From Mycolicibacterium phocaicum (GTDB lineage Bacteria; Actinomycetota; Actinomycetes; Mycobacteriales; Mycobacteriaceae), in the NCBI RefSeq assembly GCF_010731115.1, contig NZ_AP022616.1, positions 2,666,001 to 2,730,000 of the forward strand: a DNA stretch of 64,000 bases. The letters run 5' to 3'. Shown piece after piece: positions 41,365 to 53,033 of the stretch. The notes under the pieces are model-generated. The model worked only from the letters and a program-made list of their open reading frames with translations. It was not told where the DNA came from and made no database searches. The position numbers and the translations under genes are program-made. Within the stretch, counting starts at the first letter, position 1. The number at the start of each line of letters is the position of its first letter.

Positions 41365-42597
41365 CTAACTCCGCAGTGACGACGGGATCAGCGGCTCGTC
41401 GAGCAGGCGGCCGAACCGCGTGGTGAGGCTGACGTCGGCGGGCCGGGCGTCGAGCCAGCCCCGCAGCAGCCGGTACCCCTCGACGTAGGTCGACGTGTAC
41501 GCACGCCACAGCGGCGACGACAGGAACCGCATGGACTGCCGGGCCCGCTCCGGGCTGGTCAGCAGCCAGCGCTGCAGGAAGGCGACGACGTCGTCGGTGT
41601 CGCGGTGTTCGTCGTGCAGCATCAGTGCGGCGTCCTGGCGGACGTCGGCCAGCGCGGCGCTCGCCGTCGAGATCGCTTCGGCGCGTTCGCCGTCGAAGCG
41701 CAGGCCCAAGTCGGCGTAAATTTCCGAGGCCCACGCCCCCCAATCCGGACCGATGGCGGCGTACAGCGCCAGGTCCGCCAGCCCCTCGGCCATCAGGCAC
41801 TGCGGCGTGTTGACCAGGAAGATCGTCTGCTCGGCCTGGCCGCCCAACTCGACGAGGCCGGCTTCTTTGCGGCAGTGCTCGGTGTGGTGGCCCGGGTACG
41901 ACTCGTGCGCCACCAGCCGCGGCAGGTTCGACATCTGCTGCTTGAGGTCGGCGTTGACCGCGACCGTGGACCGGTAGTTGCCCTCGTAGTAGTTGAAGCC
42001 CGACCACGGCTTGTCGGTGACGATCTCGTAGTTGATGGTCTCGGCGTCCGGCAGCGGGAAGTCGGCGCGGACCCGGTCGCGCAGCGCGGACGAGAACGCG
42101 TGGATGCACTCCTCGAGGCGCTCGGGCGGAATCTCCTCACCGGAGCGGTGGGCCTGCATGCGCTCGACCAGCGGGCCGCTGCCGCCGAGCGCCTCGTCGA
42201 GCAGGCGATGCGCCTCGCGGTACTTGTCCTCGTCACCCTTGGTGATGTCGACATCGAAGTAGTCGCGGACCTCGTCGACGAAGCCGACGTCCTCCCCCGC
42301 GAACTTGCGCCCCGCGCAGTCCAGGGCCCGCAGATGTGCCTTCAGGTAATCCGCACGCTGCGCGTCCAACCCGGAGCCGTCGACCTCGCCGTGCAACCGG
42401 CGGGCCTGCCGGGCCAGCGTCGCGGGGTCCGGCGCGGGTTCGTCGGCGACCTGCTTGCGCAGTGCCGGCTCGCCCGTGAACGAGTCGACGTAGCCCTCCT
42501 CGATGCGGTCGAACCGCAGACCCAGCAGCAGGTATTCACGGATCAAGGCATCGGCGGCGGTGTCGGGAACCGGCATCGAGGTATGCCCAGTGCTCAT
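41365..42597 (-). CDS. DUF885 protein, putative metallopeptidase-like
   Basis: 410 aa. The DUF885 core has HESYPGHHTEHC, where H-E-x3-H-H resembles a zinc peptidase site, and MAEGLADLALY after it with a further Glu. A long helical region precedes and follows. No signal peptide. Activity on peptides is often suggested for this family but weakly documented. Confidence 0.85.
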   Translation of the reverse strand: MSTGHTSMPVPDTAADALIREYLLLGLRFDRIEEGYVDSFTGEPALRKQVADEPAPDPATLARQARRLHGEVDGSGLDAQRADYLKAHLRALDCAGRKFAGEDVGFVDEVRDYFDVDITKGDEDKYREAHRLLDEALGGSGPLVERMQAHRSGEEIPPERLEECIHAFSSALRDRVRADFPLPDAETINYEIVTDKPWSGFNYYEGNYRSTVAVNADLKQQMSNLPRLVAHESYPGHHTEHCRKEAGLVELGGQAEQTIFLVNTPQCLMAEGLADLALYAAIGPDWGAWASEIYADLGLRFDGERAEAISTASAALADVRQDAALMLHDEHRDTDDVVAFLQRWLLTSPERARQSMRFLSSPLWRAYTSTYVEGYRLLRGWLDARPADVSLTTRFGRLLDEPLIPSSLRS

Positions 42598-42660
42598 ACC
42601 CGCCCACGTTAGCCGGTACCCCCGCGTTCATCGCCCGGCAATGACTGCAAGACTGGGCAC

Positions 42661-43599
42661 ATGCCGCGGCCGAGCGAGCCGAGTCCCTACGTCGAGTTCG
42701 ACAGGCGCCAATGGCGCGCGCTGCGTATGGCGACTCCCCTCAAACTCACAGCTCATGAGCTGCTGGGCCTGCGCGGTATGGGCGAGCAACTCGACCTGCT
42801 TGAAGTCGAAGAGGTCTACCTGCCCCTGGCCCGTCTGATCCACCTGCAGGTCGCCGCCCGGCAGCGCCTCTTCGCCGCGACCGCCGAGTTCCTCGGCGAA
42901 CCGCAGCAGAACCCCGACCGTCCGGTGCCGTTCATCATCGGCGTGGCCGGCAGCGTCGCCGTCGGCAAGTCGACCACCGCGCGCGTGCTGCAGGCGCTGC
43001 TCGCCCGGTTCGGCCACCACCCGCGCGTCGACCTCGTCACCACCGACGGCTTCCTGTACCCGAACGCCGAGCTGATGCGGCGAAAGATCATGCACCGCAA
43101 GGGCTTTCCCGAGAGCTACGACCGCCGCGCGCTGATGCGGTTCGTCACCGCGGTCAAGTCGGGCGCCGACCAGGCGTCGGCCCCGGTGTACTCGCACCTG
43201 ATCTACGACATCGTGCCCGGCGAGAAGGTCGTCGTCCGGCACCCCGACATCCTGATCATCGAGGGCCTCAACGTCCTACAGACCGGGCCGGCGCTGATGA
43301 TCTCGGACCTGTTCGACTTCTCGGTGTACGTCGACGCCCGCATCGAGGACATCGAGCAGTGGTACGTGTCGCGGTTCCTCGCGATGCGGGCGGGCGCCTT
43401 CGCCAACCCGCAGTCGCACTTCCACCACTACTCGACGCTGACCGACGAGCAGGCCATCTTCGCCGCCCGCGACATCTGGCAGTCCATCAACCTGCCCAAC
43501 CTGATCCACAACATCCTGCCGACCCGGCCCCGCGCCACGCTCGTGCTGCGCAAAGACGCCGACCACGCCATCAACCGGCTGCGCCTCCGCAAGCTCTAG
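42661..43599 (+). CDS. coaA: Type I pantothenate kinase
   Basis: 312 aa. It phosphorylates pantothenate, the first step of CoA synthesis. The Walker A is [28 protein letters not shown] and [12 protein letters not shown] are the family substrate motifs; [15 protein letters not shown] is characteristic. Divergent from the DUF885 gene, as Rv1092c is from its neighbours. Confidence 0.96.
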   Translation: MPRPSEPSPYVEFDRRQWRALRMATPLKLTAHELLGLRGMGEQLDLLEVEEVYLPLARLIHLQVAARQRLFAATAEFLGEPQQNPDRPVPFIIGVAGSVAVGKSTTARVLQALLARFGHHPRVDLVTTDGFLYPNAELMRRKIMHRKGFPESYDRRALMRFVTAVKSGADQASAPVYSHLIYDIVPGEKVVVRHPDILIIEGLNVLQTGPALMISDLFDFSVYVDARIEDIEQWYVSRFLAMRAGAFANPQSHFHHYSTLTDEQAIFAARDIWQSINLPNLIHNILPTRPRATLVLRKDADHAINRLRLRKL

Positions 43600-43604
43600 A
43601 CAGC

Positions 43605-43663
43605 GATTTGTGCACGATTTGTGCACGATTTTCCGCGGTAGGCGCGGAAAATCGTGCACAAAT
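43605..43663. repeat. GTGCAC hairpin repeat (family B, copy 2) with a duplicated arm tip
   Basis: 21-nt arms 43617-43637 and 43643-43663 (ATTTGTGCACGATTTTCCGC G and complement) with loop GTAGG. An extra GATTTGTGCAC precedes the left arm (43605-43615), a tandem slip. It lies between convergent genes and probably terminates coaA. Confidence 0.85.
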
Positions 43664-43673
43664 CCCGGGGTGA

Positions 43674-44075
43674 TCAGGCGCGGCGGACGCCCTGGTACTG
43701 CAACTCCGCCATCGCGAGCGTGTAGACGGCGCTGACGATCATCATGGCCACGCCCGTCGTCGTCAGTGGCCAGACATCGTCGACCACGGCCAGCACCGCG
43801 GCGATGGTGAAGACGACGTTGGCGATCGCCACCGCGATACCGGGACGACGCACCGCCGCCATGGTCGAGAGCCCGTAGACGCCGACGCCGTAGACGACGA
43901 GGACCGTGGCCAGCACGTATACGGCCGGCTGCGGGATGCCGGACTCCGATGCGATCGCGCCGGCCGCGGCCGCCAGGATGACGCCGCCGGTGCCGCTGAT
44001 GAGCGCGTCGGCCCGCAGGGCCAGCCGCAGCAGGCGGTCGGAGCGGACGCGGGCGGGTGCGGTGATGGTGGTCAT
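43674..44075 (-). CDS. Small four-helix membrane protein, paralogue 1
   Basis: 133 aa; ATG 44075 with AGGAAA at 6 bases. Four transmembrane segments. It aligns by eye along its whole length with the protein at 45771-46190 (SDRLLRLALRADALISG vs SDSLLRFGLRVDGTLCS; ending LQYQGVRRA vs LQYLGVRRLA). The IS110 element sits between the two copies. Function unknown. Confidence 0.78.
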   Translation of the reverse strand: MTTITAPARVRSDRLLRLALRADALISGTGGVILAAAAGAIASESGIPQPAVYVLATVLVVYGVGVYGLSTMAAVRRPGIAVAIANVVFTIAAVLAVVDDVWPLTTTGVAMMIVSAVYTLAMAELQYQGVRRA

Positions 44076-44099
44076 GGAGTTTCCTAATCGTTTAGTAGG

Positions 44100-44436
44100 G
44101 ATGGATTACCGGTCCTGATGACCGGGGTTTGTTCCTGACGGGGTCTGTTGCCAGGTGATGCCTGATGTGTCCCGTCGTTCGACGACTTACGAAAGAACGG
44201 CGCGCCTGGCAGCAGACCCTGTTCGGTGGTGGTGGGATTCCGTTGCCCGAGCCTGCCGCAGGGTTGACTTCCCGATGATGGTTCCCGAGCTTTGAGCTCT
44301 TCGATAGAACGAAGTCCTGCGGTGCGCTGGAGTCACGGACGGCTAGTGAGATGACGGACCTTTGAGTCCCACGATTAGGGCGCCGCGTGAGTCCACCGGT
44401 AACGGCACGACCACAGATCGAAGGAGTGAGACAACA
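44100..44436 (+). other. Non-coding left segment of the second IS110-family element (possible bridge-RNA region)
   Basis: No plausible gene lies in these ~337 bases between the membrane gene and the transposase start. The position matches the left end from which IS110-family bridge RNAs are transcribed. Dyads such as ACCGGTCCTGATGACCGGGG near 44109-44128 support structure. Junctions are not defined. Confidence 0.4.
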
Positions 44437-45665
44437 TTGGGTTTGTATTGCGGAATCGATTGGGCCACAGCCCATCACGATGTCGCGGTGATCAACGATG
44501 AGGGCAAGGTGGTGGCCCGCGGCCGGGTCAACAACGACGCCGCCGGGTTCACCGCCCTGCTGGCCCTGCTGGCCGAGGTCGGTGACAGCGCTGAGCATCC
44601 GATCCCGGTCGGTATCGAAACCGACCGCGGCCTGTTCGTGGCAGCGCTGCGGGAAACCGGCCGGGTGATCTACCCGATCAACCCGCTGGCCGCGTCCCGC
44701 TACCGGGCCCGGTACTCGGTGTCGGGCGCCAAATCCGATGCCACCGACGCGGTGCTGCTGGCCAACATCATCCGCACCGATCCCACCGCGCATCGCGCGT
44801 TGCCGGCCGATACCGAACTGGCCCAAGCGATCCGGGTCCTGGCCCGCGCCCAGCAGGACGCGGTGTGGGCCCGCGGGCAGGTCGGCAACCAGATCCGTGA
44901 TCTGCTCAAAGAGTTCTACCCCGCCGCGCTGGTGGCGTTCGACGGCCTCGACGGCGGGCTGGCCCGCCCCGATGCCCGGGCCATCCTGACCGCGGCGCCG
45001 ACCCCGGCCCAGGCCGCCAAGCTGACCCCCGCCAGGTTGCGCCGGCTGCTGATCAAAGCTGGCCGCCAGCGCTACCTCGACCGCGACGTGACACGCCTGC
45101 GTGAGGTGTTCGGCGACACCTACCTGCACCAGCCGGCGGTGGTGGAAAACGCGATGGGCATTCACCTGACGGCGCTGCTGGGCCAGTTCGACGCGGCCTG
45201 CGCCGCGACCGATGCGTTGACCGAGGCGGCGACCGCCCATTTTGATCAGCACCCGGACGCCGCGATCATCACCAGCTTCCCGGGCTGGGGATGCTCGCCG
45301 GTGCCCGGGTGCTCGCCGAGATCGGTGATGACCGCACCCGGTTCCCCGACGCCCGCGGCTTGAAAGCGTTCGCCGGATCGGCGCCGATCACACGAGCCAG
45401 CGGCAAGAAAACCGTTGTCCTGCACCGTCATATCAAAAACCGGCGACTCAACGCCGTCGGGCCGATCTGGGCCCTGGCCTCGCTGCGCGCCTCCCCAGGA
45501 GCCCGCCGGCACTTCGACGCCCGCCGCGCCGCCGGAGACTGGAACCACCAAGCCCAACGGCACCTGTTCAACAAATTCCTCGGCCAACTGCATCACTGCC
45601 TGCACACCGGCCAGCTCTACAACGAACATCAAGCGTTTCCACCTCCACTCCCGGCCGCGGCTTGA
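44437..45665 (+). pseudogene. IS110-family transposase, frameshifted
   Basis: Part one runs from TTG 44437 (AAGGAG 10 bases before; an ATG at 44362 is possible) to 45363; part two in another frame ends at 45665. One extra C near 45282-45287 would restore FPGLGMLAGARVLAEIGDD and give ~409 aa. DEDD residues appear in CGIDWATAHHDVAV, GIETDRGLFVAAL and KSDATDAVLLANI; the C-terminal serine motif is AFAGSAPITRASGKK. It is a different IS110 member from the copy at 2664. Confidence 0.85.
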
Positions 45666-45770
45666 CTTTTAACTTCGTGAGATGTCTTTCGTTGGAGGGG
45701 TGGTGAAGGCCGGCGCGGGGACGTCAACTGCAACCTCTTTCAGCGACGCCCCCGCCCGGCGGGAAGGGAG

Positions 45771-46190
45771 TCACGCCAGACGGCGTACTCCGAGGTATTG
45801 CAGCCAGGCGCAGCCCAGGCCCACAGCCATGACCGCGAGCACCAGGACGTTGCCCGCCGCGGTCAGCGGCAGCACTCCGGAGGCCAGGACGCCCAGCACC
45901 GCGACGGTGGCGATCAGGTTGCCGATCAGCACGCCGGTCCCGACGCGCCGAATCCTGGGCACGGCGGCCATGACGTACAGGGCAAACCCCCAGACGACCA
46001 GTACCGCGCCGATGACCCATTCGGATGTCGCCGACAGCCCCGACAACCGGGACAGCGGATCAGCGGTGAACGCCATCAGCAGGCCGGTGAGCGAGCACAG
46101 CGTGCCGTCGACGCGGAGGCCGAAACGGAGCAGGGAATCGGAGCTGTCGGACAGTGGTCGGGTGTGGAGCCCGGGGTTGATTGCGGTCAT
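45771..46190 (-). CDS. Small four-helix membrane protein, paralogue 2
   Basis: 139 aa from ATG 46190. Four hydrophobic segments (EWVIGAVLVVWGFALYVMA, GVLIGNLIATVAVLGVLA and others). Paralogue of 43674-44075, so the pair arose by tandem duplication before the IS110 insertion. Function unknown. Confidence 0.78.
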   Translation of the reverse strand: MTAINPGLHTRPLSDSSDSLLRFGLRVDGTLCSLTGLLMAFTADPLSRLSGLSATSEWVIGAVLVVWGFALYVMAAVPRIRRVGTGVLIGNLIATVAVLGVLASGVLPLTAAGNVLVLAVMAVGLGCAWLQYLGVRRLA

Positions 46191-46321
46191 GGCGGTCGCT
46201 CCTTGCGGTGCCGGTTGGGGGGGACACCCATGACACTGCTCGAACCGGGCTGCCCGGTCTGCACCAAAAGCTGCCGATTACTGCCAGGCACTGCCAACCG
46301 CAGGTCAGCGACCATTGCGGC

Positions 46322-47686
46322 CTACGTCAGCGTGGAGACCGGGGTACCGCGCAGGTCGGCGGCGATCACCCGGGCCGCCGCGTTCTGCCAGTTGTGCAGC
46401 GACCGCTGCGGCACCTCGGTGACGAACCATTGCCACGCCTGCCGGGCCACCGGGTCGAGTCCGGCCGCCGTGGCGTTCTGCGCGTAGGCCCGCACCCCGA
46501 CGACGTACGGGAAGTACAGCGAGTTGTAGTGGCGCCACTGCTCGGTGGTGCCGAAGTCGCCGCCGTCGCGGGGTTTGAGCGCCGCGATCCGATCGGCCAG
46601 CAAATCCTTGAGTTCGTTGGCGCGCTCCAGCGGCTGGTCGGGTGCGCCGCGGCGGGCGAGTCTGTCATCGATGACGGGCAGCGTCGTCAACGGCGAGGCG
46701 ACGAGCTTGGAGAGGTCGGCGTAATGGCCGAGCGCGCGCCGGGTCAGGCGGACGAACGTCTCGTCATCGATGTGGTCGAGCGGGTTGGTGGCGCGCAGCG
46801 GCAGTGCCGCCTCGGTGCGACGCAGCGCGGCGCGGTCGGCCCGCAGGTCCGGTTCGCGGGCGAAGGCCAGCCGGTCCAGCAGCCCCGACAGCGGGTCGGC
46901 CAGGACGTTGATGGCGATGGCCACCGCGAGGCTGGTGAACAACAACACCATCAGCGCCAGATGCTCGCCGGTGACCGCCAGGCCGATCAGCACCTGGCCG
47001 CCGAACAGCACCGACACCGCCATGCTGCCGACCAGTGAGCGGCGCATCCCCGCGCGCAGGGCCTGCCCTTCGTCGAAGGCGTCCCACCACGCCACCGCGA
47101 TGCCCAGCAGCAGCACGTCGAAGGCCGCGGACGCCAGTACCAGCCAGCTGGGCAACAAGCCCAGCGGAATGAGCAGGATCGCGTTGCCGAGCCCGAAGAA
47201 CAACGTCGCCGCCACGACCGGCGGGACGATCTTGCGCGACGACGCACCACGGCGCAGCCGTCGTACCGCCAGCACGAGCGCGCCGAACGCCGACAGCGCG
47301 ATGGCCCCGACCATGACCCAGTGCCCGAGCCGCAGCGGCGGGTGCACACCCCCGGAAATCCCGGCCCCGACCAGCGCGATGGCCGCCACCGTCGCCACCG
47401 CCACGAAACCCCACCGGCTCCGCGCCGAGTCGACGGGCCGGGACAGCTCGAGCAGCACGGTGAGCCAGGCGATGCCGGGCAGCACCGCCAGATACGCCTC
47501 GATGTGACTGAGCGGGCCGGTCGGTGCGTCGCCGGCCAGCCGGATCGCGTCGACTGCGACCACCACGGCGAAGCTGCACAACCCGAACGCCGTCCACGCC
47601 AGCATGGGCTTGCGGGGATCACGCGCGAGCAGGTACAGCCCCAGCCACCAGCTCAGGGCGAAGACCACTGCCGACAGCGCAGCCAT
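46322..47686 (-). CDS. Polytopic membrane protein with soluble C-terminal half, unknown
   Basis: 454 aa. The first ~270 residues hold eight or nine transmembrane segments, arranged like the 7TM sensor parts of histidine kinases. The remaining ~180 are soluble and helical (LTRRALGHYADLSKLVASPL, HYNSLYFPYVVGVRAYAQ), without kinase or GGDEF motifs. A sensor-like or envelope role is possible. It lies just before the prenyl synthase on the same strand; no homologue is recognised by sight. Confidence 0.75.
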   Translation of the reverse strand: MAALSAVVFALSWWLGLYLLARDPRKPMLAWTAFGLCSFAVVVAVDAIRLAGDAPTGPLSHIEAYLAVLPGIAWLTVLLELSRPVDSARSRWGFVAVATVAAIALVGAGISGGVHPPLRLGHWVMVGAIALSAFGALVLAVRRLRRGASSRKIVPPVVAATLFFGLGNAILLIPLGLLPSWLVLASAAFDVLLLGIAVAWWDAFDEGQALRAGMRRSLVGSMAVSVLFGGQVLIGLAVTGEHLALMVLLFTSLAVAIAINVLADPLSGLLDRLAFAREPDLRADRAALRRTEAALPLRATNPLDHIDDETFVRLTRRALGHYADLSKLVASPLTTLPVIDDRLARRGAPDQPLERANELKDLLADRIAALKPRDGGDFGTTEQWRHYNSLYFPYVVGVRAYAQNATAAGLDPVARQAWQWFVTEVPQRSLHNWQNAAARVIAADLRGTPVSTLT

Positions 47687-47707
47687 GTCTTCAGTTTGGC
47701 ACGAACG

Positions 47708-48505
47708 CTATTTGCCGTAGCGGCGGTTGCGCAGCGTGTAGTCACGCAGCGCGCGCAGGAAGTCCACCCGCCGGAAGGCGGGCCAGTGTGCGTCGGTGAA
47801 CCACATCTCCGAATAGGCGCTCTGCCACAACAGGAATCCGCTGAGCCGCTGCTCACCCGACGTGCGGATGACGAGGTCGGGGTCGGGCTGGCCCGAGGTG
47901 TAGAGATTCTCGGAGATGCCGTCGACTGTCACGGCCTCGATGAGTTCCTCGGCTGTCGCACCGTTGGCGAGCTCCTTGCTCAGCAGGGTGCGCACGGCGT
48001 CGGCGATCTCCTGCCGGCCGCCGTAGCCGACGGCGACGTTGACGTGGAACGACCCGGCATCGGTGCGCGCGGCCGTCGACTCCACGGCGTCGCGCAGCCG
48101 CTTGGCCGGCTCCTCACCGAGCAGCTCCAGGTCGCCGACGGTCCGCACGGTCCAGTGCTTGTCGGGCGCGCAGATCTCTTCGACGACGTCGGTGATGATC
48201 TCGATCAGCGGCGCCAGCTCCTGCGGGTCGCGCTGCAGGTTCTCGGTGGAGAGCAGGTAGATCGTCGCCATCTCGATACCGGCCTGCTGGCACCAGCGCA
48301 GCACCTCGGCGATCTTGGCGGCCCCCATGAGGTAGCCGTAGCTGACGTCGTCGTGACCAGCCTCACGTGCCCAGCGCCGGTTCCCGTCGCACAACACCGC
48401 AATGTGGCGTGGCAGTTGCGCTTTCGAGTGCGCAAGCTCCTGACGCAGCCGCAGCTCGTAGAGCCGGTACGCCGGTTCCTTGAGACGCGGGGGAATGATG
48501 TCCAC
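47708..48505 (-). CDS. Short-chain Z-isoprenyl diphosphate synthase (Rv1086-like, E,Z-farnesyl diphosphate)
   Basis: 265 aa from GTG 48505. UppS-fold; catalytic Asp in [13 protein letters not shown], and the signature [20 protein letters not shown]. Position matches Rv1086, which makes Z,E-farnesyl diphosphate used for decaprenyl phosphate; the longer UppS is encoded elsewhere. A minus-strand -10 (TAGTCT) lies eight bases upstream of the start, close to leaderless. Confidence 0.92.
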   Translation of the reverse strand: MDIIPPRLKEPAYRLYELRLRQELAHSKAQLPRHIAVLCDGNRRWAREAGHDDVSYGYLMGAAKIAEVLRWCQQAGIEMATIYLLSTENLQRDPQELAPLIEIITDVVEEICAPDKHWTVRTVGDLELLGEEPAKRLRDAVESTAARTDAGSFHVNVAVGYGGRQEIADAVRTLLSKELANGATAEELIEAVTVDGISENLYTSGQPDPDLVIRTSGEQRLSGFLLWQSAYSEMWFTDAHWPAFRRVDFLRALRDYTLRNRRYGK

Positions 48506-48540
48506 GAGAAACCAGACTACTGTGGACCCCTGGGTATCCC

Positions 48541-49347
48541 ATGGCTGTTAGTGGAGGAACGTTGTCCGCTCCGAGCAATACAGGTCCGGCCGCCACCGAC
48601 CCGGCTAACGCACCGTCGAACATGACCAAGCCGTACCGCGCCGCCGCGGTGCTCCGGCAGGCGGATTCGCTGCCGGATGTGGTGGTCGAGAGCGTCGTCG
48701 AGTTCCTCGGCAAGCCGCGCGCCCGCGGCTGGATCCACGTGTACTCGGCAGTGGTCGCGTTCTTTGCCGGTGCCGCACTGGTTTCGGTGTCGTGGGCCAT
48801 GCAGGGCACGCGCGCCGGTTTGGCGACGTTGCTCTACACCTTCACCATCGTCGCGATGTTCACCGTCAGTGGCACCTATCACCGGGTGAACTGGAAGTCG
48901 GAGAAATCGCGCACCTGGATGAAGCGCATGGATCACTCGATGATCTTCATCTTCATCGCCGGCAGCTATACGCCGTTCGCGCTGCTCGCGGTGCGCACCG
49001 ACGGCTGGCTGTTGTTCTGGATCGTCTGGAGCGGGGCGCTGGCCGGCGTGGCCCTCAAGATGCTGTGGCCGACGGCGCCGCGCTGGCTCGGCGTGCCGCT
49101 GTACATCCTGTTGGGCTGGGTCGCGGCCTGGTTCATCGGGCCCATCCTGGAGGGCGCGGGCGTCACAGCGGTCGTGCTGTTGATCGTCGGCGGCGCGCTG
49201 TACTCGATCGGCGGCGTGCTCTACGCGCTCAAGTGGCCCAACCCGTGGCCACGGACGTTCGGGCACCACGAGTTCTTCCACGCCTGCACCGCGGTGGCGG
49301 CCATCTGCCACTACATCGCGATGTGGTTCGCCGTCTTTTCCGGGTGA
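48541..49347 (+). CDS. Haemolysin III / PAQR-family membrane protein
   Basis: 268 aa from ATG 48541, or 241 aa from ATG 48622 ([13 protein letters not shown]). Seven transmembrane segments; the family's [21 protein letters not shown] and [10 protein letters not shown] motifs carry the Ser, Asp-type and His residues of the PAQR zinc site. Matches Rv1085c. Role: lipid or stress-related hydrolase-like; direct haemolysis is not established. Divergent from the prenyl synthase. Confidence 0.9.
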   Translation: MAVSGGTLSAPSNTGPAATDPANAPSNMTKPYRAAAVLRQADSLPDVVVESVVEFLGKPRARGWIHVYSAVVAFFAGAALVSVSWAMQGTRAGLATLLYTFTIVAMFTVSGTYHRVNWKSEKSRTWMKRMDHSMIFIFIAGSYTPFALLAVRTDGWLLFWIVWSGALAGVALKMLWPTAPRWLGVPLYILLGWVAAWFIGPILEGAGVTAVVLLIVGGALYSIGGVLYALKWPNPWPRTFGHHEFFHACTAVAAICHYIAMWFAVFSG

Positions 49348-49393
49348 TTTGTGCACGATTTTCCGCGCTCACCGCGGAAAATCGTGCACAAAT
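49347..49393. repeat. GTGCAC hairpin repeat (family B, copy 3)
   Basis: 21-nt arms 49347-49367 and 49373-49393 identical to copy 2, loop CTCAC. The left arm starts on the last base of the haemolysin III stop codon, and the right ends 3 bases before the next gene's stop, so it fills the whole convergent gap and probably terminates both. Confidence 0.85.
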
Positions 49394-49396
49394 CGC

Positions 49397-49759
49397 TCAG
49401 AGCTGGGTGACGTTCGCCGGGCCCCAGTACGCCTTCATGGACATGATCTTGGCGTCGGCGTCGAAGTTCATGGTGCTGATGATGTCGATGCGCATGGCGC
49501 TGTTGACGGTCAAGGTCCAGTAGAACGCGGCCTCGTGGCCGCAGACCCGCAGCGTGTGCAGTTCGTGGGAGTTCTTGGTGCCCGCGATGTTCGAGTAGAA
49601 GCCGTGGATCGTCTGGCGGCCGACGTGCACCTCACCGCCGACCGGGTCCTCGATGGCGGCATCGACGGCGTACAGCTCCGCGATCCCGTCGGCGTCGGCG
49701 ACGTCGACGAGGTCCAGATAGCGGTTGACGTTTTCGGTGATCTGCTCAGCGCTGGGCAT
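49397..49759 (-). CDS. Ketosteroid isomerase-like (SnoaL/NTF2-fold) protein
   Basis: 120 aa from ATG 49759. The line-up with bacterial delta5-3-ketosteroid isomerase is close: NRYLDLVDVADADGIAELY gives Tyr14, AAIEDPVGG gives Asp38, and the end DIISTMNFD / MKAYWGPANV matches the C-terminal strand. The oxyanion Asp (99/103) is replaced by Ser95. It could be a weakened isomerase or a binding protein; with the 3beta-HSD elsewhere in the window, a sterol link is tempting. Confidence 0.82.
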   Translation of the reverse strand: MPSAEQITENVNRYLDLVDVADADGIAELYAVDAAIEDPVGGEVHVGRQTIHGFYSNIAGTKNSHELHTLRVCGHEAAFYWTLTVNSAMRIDIISTMNFDADAKIMSMKAYWGPANVTQL

Positions 49760-49769
49760 GCGCCGCACG

Positions 49770-51749
<1,980 letters not shown>

Positions 51750-51759
51750 ACCTGGAGTG

Positions 51760-52050
51760 TTACCCAGCTTCTGGCTTTGTAGTGCCGTCGGGTCCGGCGT
51801 CGCTCGTCGGCGCCTCGTGCGGCACGCCGCCGACGGTGCCGTCGTCGACCGCCTGATCCGGCTCGGGATGCGCGGGGTCGAAGGATTCGGGCAGCTTGCG
51901 AAGGTGCCGGTTCATCGACCAGACCAGGGCCACCACGGCGATCAACAGGATCAGCGTGATCACCAGCCCGGCCGGGCTGGCCTTGCCGAAGTCGGGCCCC
52001 GTCTGGCGCGGACCTTCGGCCAGCAGGATGGTGAGCGGAACAGAAATCAC
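51760..52050 (-). CDS. Small single-pass membrane protein (Rv1083-like)
   Basis: 96 aa from GTG 52050, with GGGAG at 7 bases; longer readings extend into mca. One or two hydrophobic segments ([29 protein letters not shown]), then an acidic Pro/Glu/Asp/Gly-rich tail. The start overlaps the mca stop by 4 bases (GTGA), so it is coupled to it. Unknown function, always beside mca in mycobacteria as I recall. Confidence 0.8.
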   Translation of the reverse strand: MISVPLTILLAEGPRQTGPDFGKASPAGLVITLILLIAVVALVWSMNRHLRKLPESFDPAHPEPDQAVDDGTVGGVPHEAPTSDAGPDGTTKPEAG

Positions 52051-52913
52051 AGCGATACTCCCGTGAACAGATCGGTCTCGGGCAACGTCACCGGAACCCT
52101 GGATCGGGCCAATTCGTACTCCTCGGTCGGCCACAGCCGCTGCTGCCATTCGATGGGCGCGCGGAAGAAGTCACCGTTCGGGTCGATCTGCGTGGCATGC
52201 GCCAGCAACGCGCGGTCCCGCTGCTCGAAGAAGTCGGCGCACTCGATGCGGGTCGTCACCCGGTTGGCGAAGGGATCGTGCTCGGGGTCCCAGTGCTGCA
52301 GCCACTTCTCGAACGGCCCGACCTCGCCGTGCTTGGCGAACTCGTCCTGCAGCAGCTGCATGCGCCGACGCAGGAAACCGTGGCCGTAGTACAGCTTCGA
52401 GATGCTCCAGGGCTCGCCCTCTTCGGGGAACTGCACATGGTCGGCGGCCGCTTCGTAGGCGGCCATCGACACCTGGTGAGTGCGGATGTGGTCGGGGTGC
52501 GGGTAGCCGCCGTTCTCGTCGTACGTGGTGATCACGTGCGGCCGGAACTCGCGGATCACCCGCACCAGCCGGCGGACGGGCTCTTCGATCGGCACCACCG
52601 CGAAGCAGCCGTCGGGCAGCGGCGGCAGCGGGTCACCCTCGGGCAGCCCGGAGTCGACGAACCCCAGCCAGTGGTGCTCGACGCCGAGGATTTCGGCGGC
52701 CCTGGCCATCTCGTCACGGCGGACCTCATGGATGCGGCCGTGCACCTCGGGCAGGTCCATCGCCGGATTCAGGATGTCGCCGCGCTCGCCGCCGGTCAGG
52801 GTCACGACCATGACCCGGACGCCGTTGGCCGCGTACTTGGCCATGGTGGCCGCACCCTTGCTCGACTCGTCGTCGGGGTGCGCGTGCACCGCCATCAACC
52901 GCAGTTCGCTCAC
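52047..52913 (-). CDS. mca: Mycothiol S-conjugate amidase
   Basis: 288 aa from GTG 52913 ([16 protein letters not shown]), which matches the known size of the enzyme; an upstream start would add 17 poor residues. It cleaves mycothiol conjugates of toxins into a mercapturic acid and GlcN-Ins. The zinc site is AHPDDES (His, Asp) and [13 protein letters not shown]. Marks an actinobacterium. Confidence 0.95.
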   Translation of the reverse strand: MSELRLMAVHAHPDDESSKGAATMAKYAANGVRVMVVTLTGGERGDILNPAMDLPEVHGRIHEVRRDEMARAAEILGVEHHWLGFVDSGLPEGDPLPPLPDGCFAVVPIEEPVRRLVRVIREFRPHVITTYDENGGYPHPDHIRTHQVSMAAYEAAADHVQFPEEGEPWSISKLYYGHGFLRRRMQLLQDEFAKHGEVGPFEKWLQHWDPEHDPFANRVTTRIECADFFEQRDRALLAHATQIDPNGDFFRAPIEWQQRLWPTEEYELARSRVPVTLPETDLFTGVSL

Positions 52914-52980
52914 GTGTGCCTTACCTACTGTCTCTACTCGGTGGGACAACTCGCTGCAGTCCAACCATGTCGCTGGGTCC

Positions 52981-52986
52981 TATAGT
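52981..52986 (+). promoter_or_regulatory. -10 element TATAGT for the DUF4307 gene
   Basis: Near-consensus -10 with the ATG 48 bases downstream, in the 120-bp gap divergent from mca. Confidence 0.45.
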
Positions 52987-53033
52987 TCCAGTCCAAGCAT
53001 TCCGAACCGACCGATGGGGCACCCAAAGTAGCC

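Larger units (their letters stand above)
44100..45690 (+). mobile_element. IS110-family insertion sequence no. 2 (ends approximate)
   Basis: Transposase plus a long non-coding left end, inserted between two paralogous membrane genes and leaving the promoter side of the first one 25 bp from the element. No terminal repeats or duplication seen. Confidence 0.65.
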
